64,000 bases of DNA from Quillaja saponaria (Eukaryota; Streptophyta; Magnoliopsida; Fabales; Quillajaceae), in the NCBI GenBank assembly GCA_029379385.1, contig CM055611.1, forward strand, positions 4,588,001 through 4,652,000, given 5' to 3'. A program made the position numbers and the translations under genes. The notes below the pieces were generated by a model. It was not told where the DNA came from and made no database searches. It worked only from the letters and a program-made list of their open reading frames with translations. Shown in pieces: positions 60,322 through 64,000 of this stretch. Numbering within the stretch: the stretch's first letter is position 1; every line of letters starts with the position of its first letter.

Positions 60322-60722
60322 TAGGCCATTTAAAGAATTTAGGGCCTATATGCAATTTCCTAAAATCATTTAGGTCTTTTATGATAATATAAGATCTTGA
60401 GGTCTATTATACAATTAATCTTTAAAACATTTAGGCAAATAATATAGCCTTTGGAAGGCATATTTGAAAATAAAAAATTATTATGGTATTTTTATAAATT
60501 ATTAAAGTCTCGGGCCAATTATGCAATAATCAAAAGATATGGGCTGATTATGAAAACAATTAAAATATTAGGGCCAAAATTATAAATTTCTAACATAGTG
60601 GGCTAGTAGTGGAACTGTGTAAACTATAAGGGCATAATTGTTATTATATCAAAGATTCGGGCCAAATGTGAATTTGTAAAAGTTTTGGGCCTGATAATGT
60701 AAACATCTTAAAATTTTGGGCA
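60322..60722 (-). repeat. Minisatellite with 29-30 bp period and GGGCC core
   Basis: The core (A/C/T)GGGC(C/T/A) recurs at 60511, 60540, 60570, 60599, 60629, 60658, 60687 and 60717, at steps of 29, 30, 29, 30, 29, 29 and 30. Weaker units extend leftward (60322, 60341, 60371, 60399, 60432, 60455). Between cores is AT-rich sequence of variable wording. Confidence 0.85.
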
Positions 60723-60779
60723 CGTTTTAGAATATATGAAACTACCACGGCTGAATTGCAATAGGATAAACCTTGATTG

Positions 60780-61670
60780 AGCTGGTCTTGGGCTTGAGTT
60801 GGGCTTATGGGCCGAGGTGGACCTGAGCTCGAGCTGCTGGTCTTGATGACTTGCTGCACTAGACGAGCTTGATGACTTGGTTTAGCTACTGTCTTAGAAG
60901 AGTTGCTTCCCTTGGACGAGATGATAACTTGGTTGAGTTGCTATCTTAAATGAGCTACTGGTTTGGACGAGTTGCTCACTCTTGCACGAGCTGTAGAGCC
61001 ATGGACGAGCTGGTGTGTCCTGGATGAGCTGGTGTCTTAAACAGGTTGCGGGTCTGGATGAGCTGGTGACCTGCTGTACTAGATGAGCTAGTGACCTAGA
61101 CTACTTGCTGTCCTGGACGAGTTGATGTATTGGCCTTAGACGAGCTGCTGCCTCTTGGACAAGCTGCTACCCTTTGGACGAGCTGCTGGTCTGGACGACC
61201 TACTATCTCTTAGGACAAGTTGCTGCCTCTTAGGACTACCTGTTGCCTCTTGGACGAGCAGCTGGTCTGAACGACCTGATATCTCTTGGACAAGCTGCTG
61301 CCTCTTGGATGAGCAGCTGGTCTAGACGACCTACTATTTCTTGGACAAGCTGCTACCTCTTGGACTACATGCTGCCTCTTGGACGATCTGCTATCTCTTG
61401 TACAAGCTGTTGCCTCTTGGACGAGTTGTAGAGCCATGGACGAGCTGGTGACCTGGACAAGCTGGTGTGTCTTGGATGAGCTAGTATTATAGACATGCTG
61501 CTGGTCTGGAGGAGCTGGTGTCTTAGACGAGCTAGTAACCTAGACTACTTGCTGCCCTGGACGAGTTGGTGTACTGGATGAGTTAGTGCCTTGCAGGACG
61601 ACATGTTGTCCTAGACGAGCTGGTGTCCTAGATAAGCTGGCGACCTACATGACTTGTTATCTTGGGTTTT
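60780..61670 (-). repeat. Degenerate minisatellite of GGACGAGCTG-type units
   Basis: Nearly 0.9 kb of short units based on GGACGAGCTGCTG and CCTCTTGGAC, about 17-20 bp each. From 61138 to 61430 the spacing is regular and a higher-order pattern of 3-4 units recurs. Open frames on both strands here are a by-product of the repeat. Confidence 0.85.
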
Positions 61671-61788
61671 TGGCCGATCTCTTAGAAGTCTCCCTGTGAG
61701 GCCTTTAGGTGCTATACTGTATTCAAACTGGAGAGTTGTGTGAAGTCGAGAAACCTAAATTATATGGATTTCCCACAGATGGCGCTAA

Positions 61789-62068
61789 TGTTAATGTCGG
61801 ATTTGTCCGAGCTAGAGACTTAGCGATGTAGTCTCCTCAATGCCTTCTCCTACACTCATTTTTCGGTAGACCTGCAGAGGTGGTCCTGGAGACGAGTCAG
61901 TACTCCGAAGCTCAAGTCAGTATATAGAGAGATAAGGGAAGAGCTATAAAAATAAGTATAGAGAGAAGGAAGTTTTTTTGAGAGAGTGAACTAAAGTGTG
62001 AAGGCTTGTATTTGTAGGGTATTTGTTGGACTGGACTTATTGGGCTTAAGTTAATATTTATATTAACA
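61789..62068 (-). repeat. LTR (5' LTR in element orientation)
   Basis: On the plus strand runs from TGTTAATGTC to TTAACA; 280 bp. The primer-site region lies immediately left of it on the plus map. Confidence 0.88.
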
Positions 62069-62129
62069 AATAGGAACACATATTTTTCCCGTGCCGGGGA
62101 GAATTAAAATCAATATTATGAGGTATCTT

Positions 62130-62475
62130 TTTTGTTATTTTATTTTGTTTATTTGTTATTGTTTACTTAATTTTTTCTTTGTTTATTATTATTCTTATTG
62201 TTTATTTATAATATTATTACTTATACTTTTATTTTATTTGTTAATATTAATTACTTAAATTTATTAATATCTATTTTAATTGTGCATTTTAAATTATTTT
62301 TAGTTTCTACTATTTAAAAATTTTTCTTACTTTTTATTTTATATGATTATTTATATAATTATATTATTTATTCTATTTTGTGGGTTGACTCAACTTGAAT
62401 GGAATAGAAAACCCAACTAGAGTGTGAACATTTCAAAGACACGTACCAAAATGACTATCCCACATAATGACTGTT
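62130..62475 (+). repeat. Diverged direct repeat, copy 2
   Basis: Partner of 50985-51350. Same order of shared words, ending in the AATAGAAAAC...ACATAATGACT block. Similarity ends where the sequences become unrelated on the right. Confidence 0.55.
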
Positions 62476-64000
62476 CCATATCTCACCAAGTGCGACCTCA
62501 TCGTATACCTCTTAAAGAGCTAAAGACAAGTGAATGGTAGTTGAGAAAAATAATTCATTTCTTGTTTGTCTTCTTGGCTAGTCTCCCACTTGGGGACCCT
62601 TTTTTTTTTTTTTTTTTTTTTTTACCTAAGACTTTAGATTTGCAAATCTTCCGAGTGAAATGCATCCAACCAACCAGTAATACTCTTGCTTCTAAAACTA
62701 TTTTCTTTTACAAAACATAAGAAAATTAATATTTAATCTATGAAGAAAGTTTTTACATTTTCAACAAATAAAAGGCACCATATGTTTTTAATATTGCGAC
62801 CCTTGATTTTAATCAAATAGACTAATATGTCATAAACTTATTTACTGTCAATGTAAAACTCTTTACATTAACAATATTTTATATTCTTTATAATTCTTAG
62901 ATAGGGTTGGCAACAGATCCGATCAAAACCAGATTACAATCCATTTCGATTTAAATTACTTTGATATGGATTGAATCTTTTAATCCTTAGAAGATTGCCG
63001 ATAAAATCTGACCCAATATTTAAACATTATTTATTTTTATTTTTTTTGAATTTATAGATCAAAACAGACTAAAAAATTATTTTTAAATAACCAAGTCAGT
63101 TTTTCAAACTAAATGGAGAAGTAACATAGAGGGTCATTAGATAATGATGAATACTAAATTTCTTAATAATTCAAGTAAAAATATTAATTGCAAACATTGT
63201 CTAACATTTTTATGGACTCAAATCTCCTGTTCCATTTTTATGTCCCAATCCTTGTCCCCTTAATCAAGAAATGACACATGGCAACTTAGTTATTCTCCCC
63301 AAATTCCAACTTTAACACCATCAGCTGTTCTTGAAAAAAGAAGAAGGAAAGTAACCTAGGCTACCCACGCTAACCAGCCCATTCTGTTTTTATCTTACCT
63401 CACTAGAGAAACAAACATCAACAAACCACAAAAAGCTTAAAACAAAGACATATCAGATCGAATTTACAGGAGGGAGGAGGCAAATCATTGAATGATTTCA
63501 GAATCAAAGTATTCACCAGTAGAGTAAAGAAGAGAGAAGGGGAGTACTGCTTAGTGTAGGTTTTTTTTTTTTTGGTAAGAAAAGTTGATGTTGTTCAAGT
63601 TGGAGTTTGAGGAGAATAATTGAGATGCTATTTGTCATTTTTTGAACTGAGGAGACAAGGAGTGGGACAAAAAATGGGACAGGAGATCAGAGTCCCTAGT
63701 TTTACACCTATTATTTCCATTTGTTTATAAGAATATCTAAGTTTGGAAAAGAAGAAGAAGTAACAATATTAATTGAATTAATTAAGAGAGAAAATTAATG
63801 AGTTCATTTACATAATTCTAGAATTTCTCTCTTAGTTAATTCAATTAATATTCTTAAATTATGTAAATAAATTTATTAATTTTTGTTTCTTAGTCAACTA
63901 ACTTATCTTTTACAAATTCTAACAATTACAAAAATTTGATAGGTTGGCCTAAGCGATCGATCTTCAACCAAAAAAATAAATCAATTGAAAATTCTTATAG
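62476..64000. other. Right-end intergenic region
   Basis: AT-rich, with a T run near 62600 and another near 63560. Around 62900-63060 are GATCCGAT/ACCAGATT-type words typical of old repeats. No coding frame is convincing. A set of interleaved inverted repeats lies at 63765-63884. Confidence 0.45.
63765..63884. repeat. Two interleaved inverted repeats (A-B-A'-B')
   Basis: Arm A (63765-63793) pairs with A' (63824-63852) at 28 of 29 bases. The intervening stretch B (about 63792-63821) pairs, less well, with B' (63853-63884). Arms alternate rather than nest. Confidence 0.75.

Larger units (their letters stand above)
58221..62068 (-). mobile_element. Non-autonomous LTR element (LARD-like) with internal repeat arrays
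   Basis: LTRs of 280 bp each bound about 3.3 kb that lack any recognisable gag or pol. Orientation is minus. On that strand the primer-site region GCGCCATCTGTGGGAA (plus 61770-61785) follows the LTR at 61789-62068. A G-rich purine tract TTTTGGGGGGACTTA precedes the other LTR. This primer-site type is common in Gypsy elements of the Tat group. Flanks GATAG (58216-58220) and AATAG (62069-62073) match at 4 of 5 bases. The interior contains a 209-bp tandem duplication and two minisatellite arrays. Confidence 0.85.

Noticed and set aside
60322..60722. CRISPR-like regular spacing
   Set aside because: The repeat core is only about 5-6 bases, the units have no separate conserved repeat and unique spacer, there are no cas genes, and the context is a plant LTR element.
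61210..61437. Open frames on both strands in the GGACGAGCTG array
   Set aside because: They are generated by the short repeat itself and have no recognisable protein features.

Overview
This is a window of plant nuclear DNA, most likely from a eudicot. The evidence is AT-rich intergenic DNA, GT-AG introns, two chloroplast-targeted proteins (CP12 and FATA), a RALF-type peptide, and plant LINE, Copia and Gypsy elements. I cannot name the species. All exon models were read by eye from splice motifs and family knowledge.

Genes, left to right: (1) 1704-9616 (+), BRR2-type spliceosomal helicase, three coding exons. (2) 11496-11891 (-), CP12, a regulator of the Calvin cycle. (3) 24056-25621 (+), ribosomal protein eL33 (RPL35A), four coding exons, with telo-box and site II promoter elements. 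(4) 30378-33753 (+), a small RING protein of the RNF4/STUbL type with SIM-like stretches and an EAR-like motif. (5) 35946-37301 (+), an intronless secreted aspartic-protease-like protein of the EDGP/GIP/basic 7S globulin class, lacking a normal catalytic pair. (6) 38003-38227 (-), a RALF-like peptide. (7) 38988-39326 (-), an unrecognised small secreted Gly/Phe/His-rich protein. (8) 41735-49332 (-), acyl-ACP thioesterase FATA, seven exons. These genes work independently: splicing, carbon fixation, translation, SUMO/ubiquitin signalling, apoplastic defence or signalling, and plastid fatty acid export.

Two blocks are mobile DNA. The first (12.4-23.8 kb) holds two elements with terminal inverted repeats (the second carrying a ~0.9 kb internally deleted Gypsy element with a perfect GTTTT target duplication) and a minus-strand LINE split by a 4.76 kb Copia element. 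The second (about 51-62.5 kb) holds a decayed Gypsy chromovirus (5.3 kb, perfect TAGAA target duplication) and a 3.85 kb non-autonomous LTR element on the minus strand. The latter has no recognisable gag-pol and contains a 209-bp tandem duplication, an array with a 29-30 bp period, and an array of roughly 17-20 bp units. Smaller insertions sit in introns: a ~0.9 kb inverted-repeat element in the RING gene and a ~1.45 kb foldback element in FATA.

The least expected signals are the periodic arrays inside the non-autonomous LTR element, the duplicated splice acceptor in BRR2 intron 1, the long foldback in FATA intron 4, the nested insertions, and the EAR-plus-SIM layout of the RING protein.
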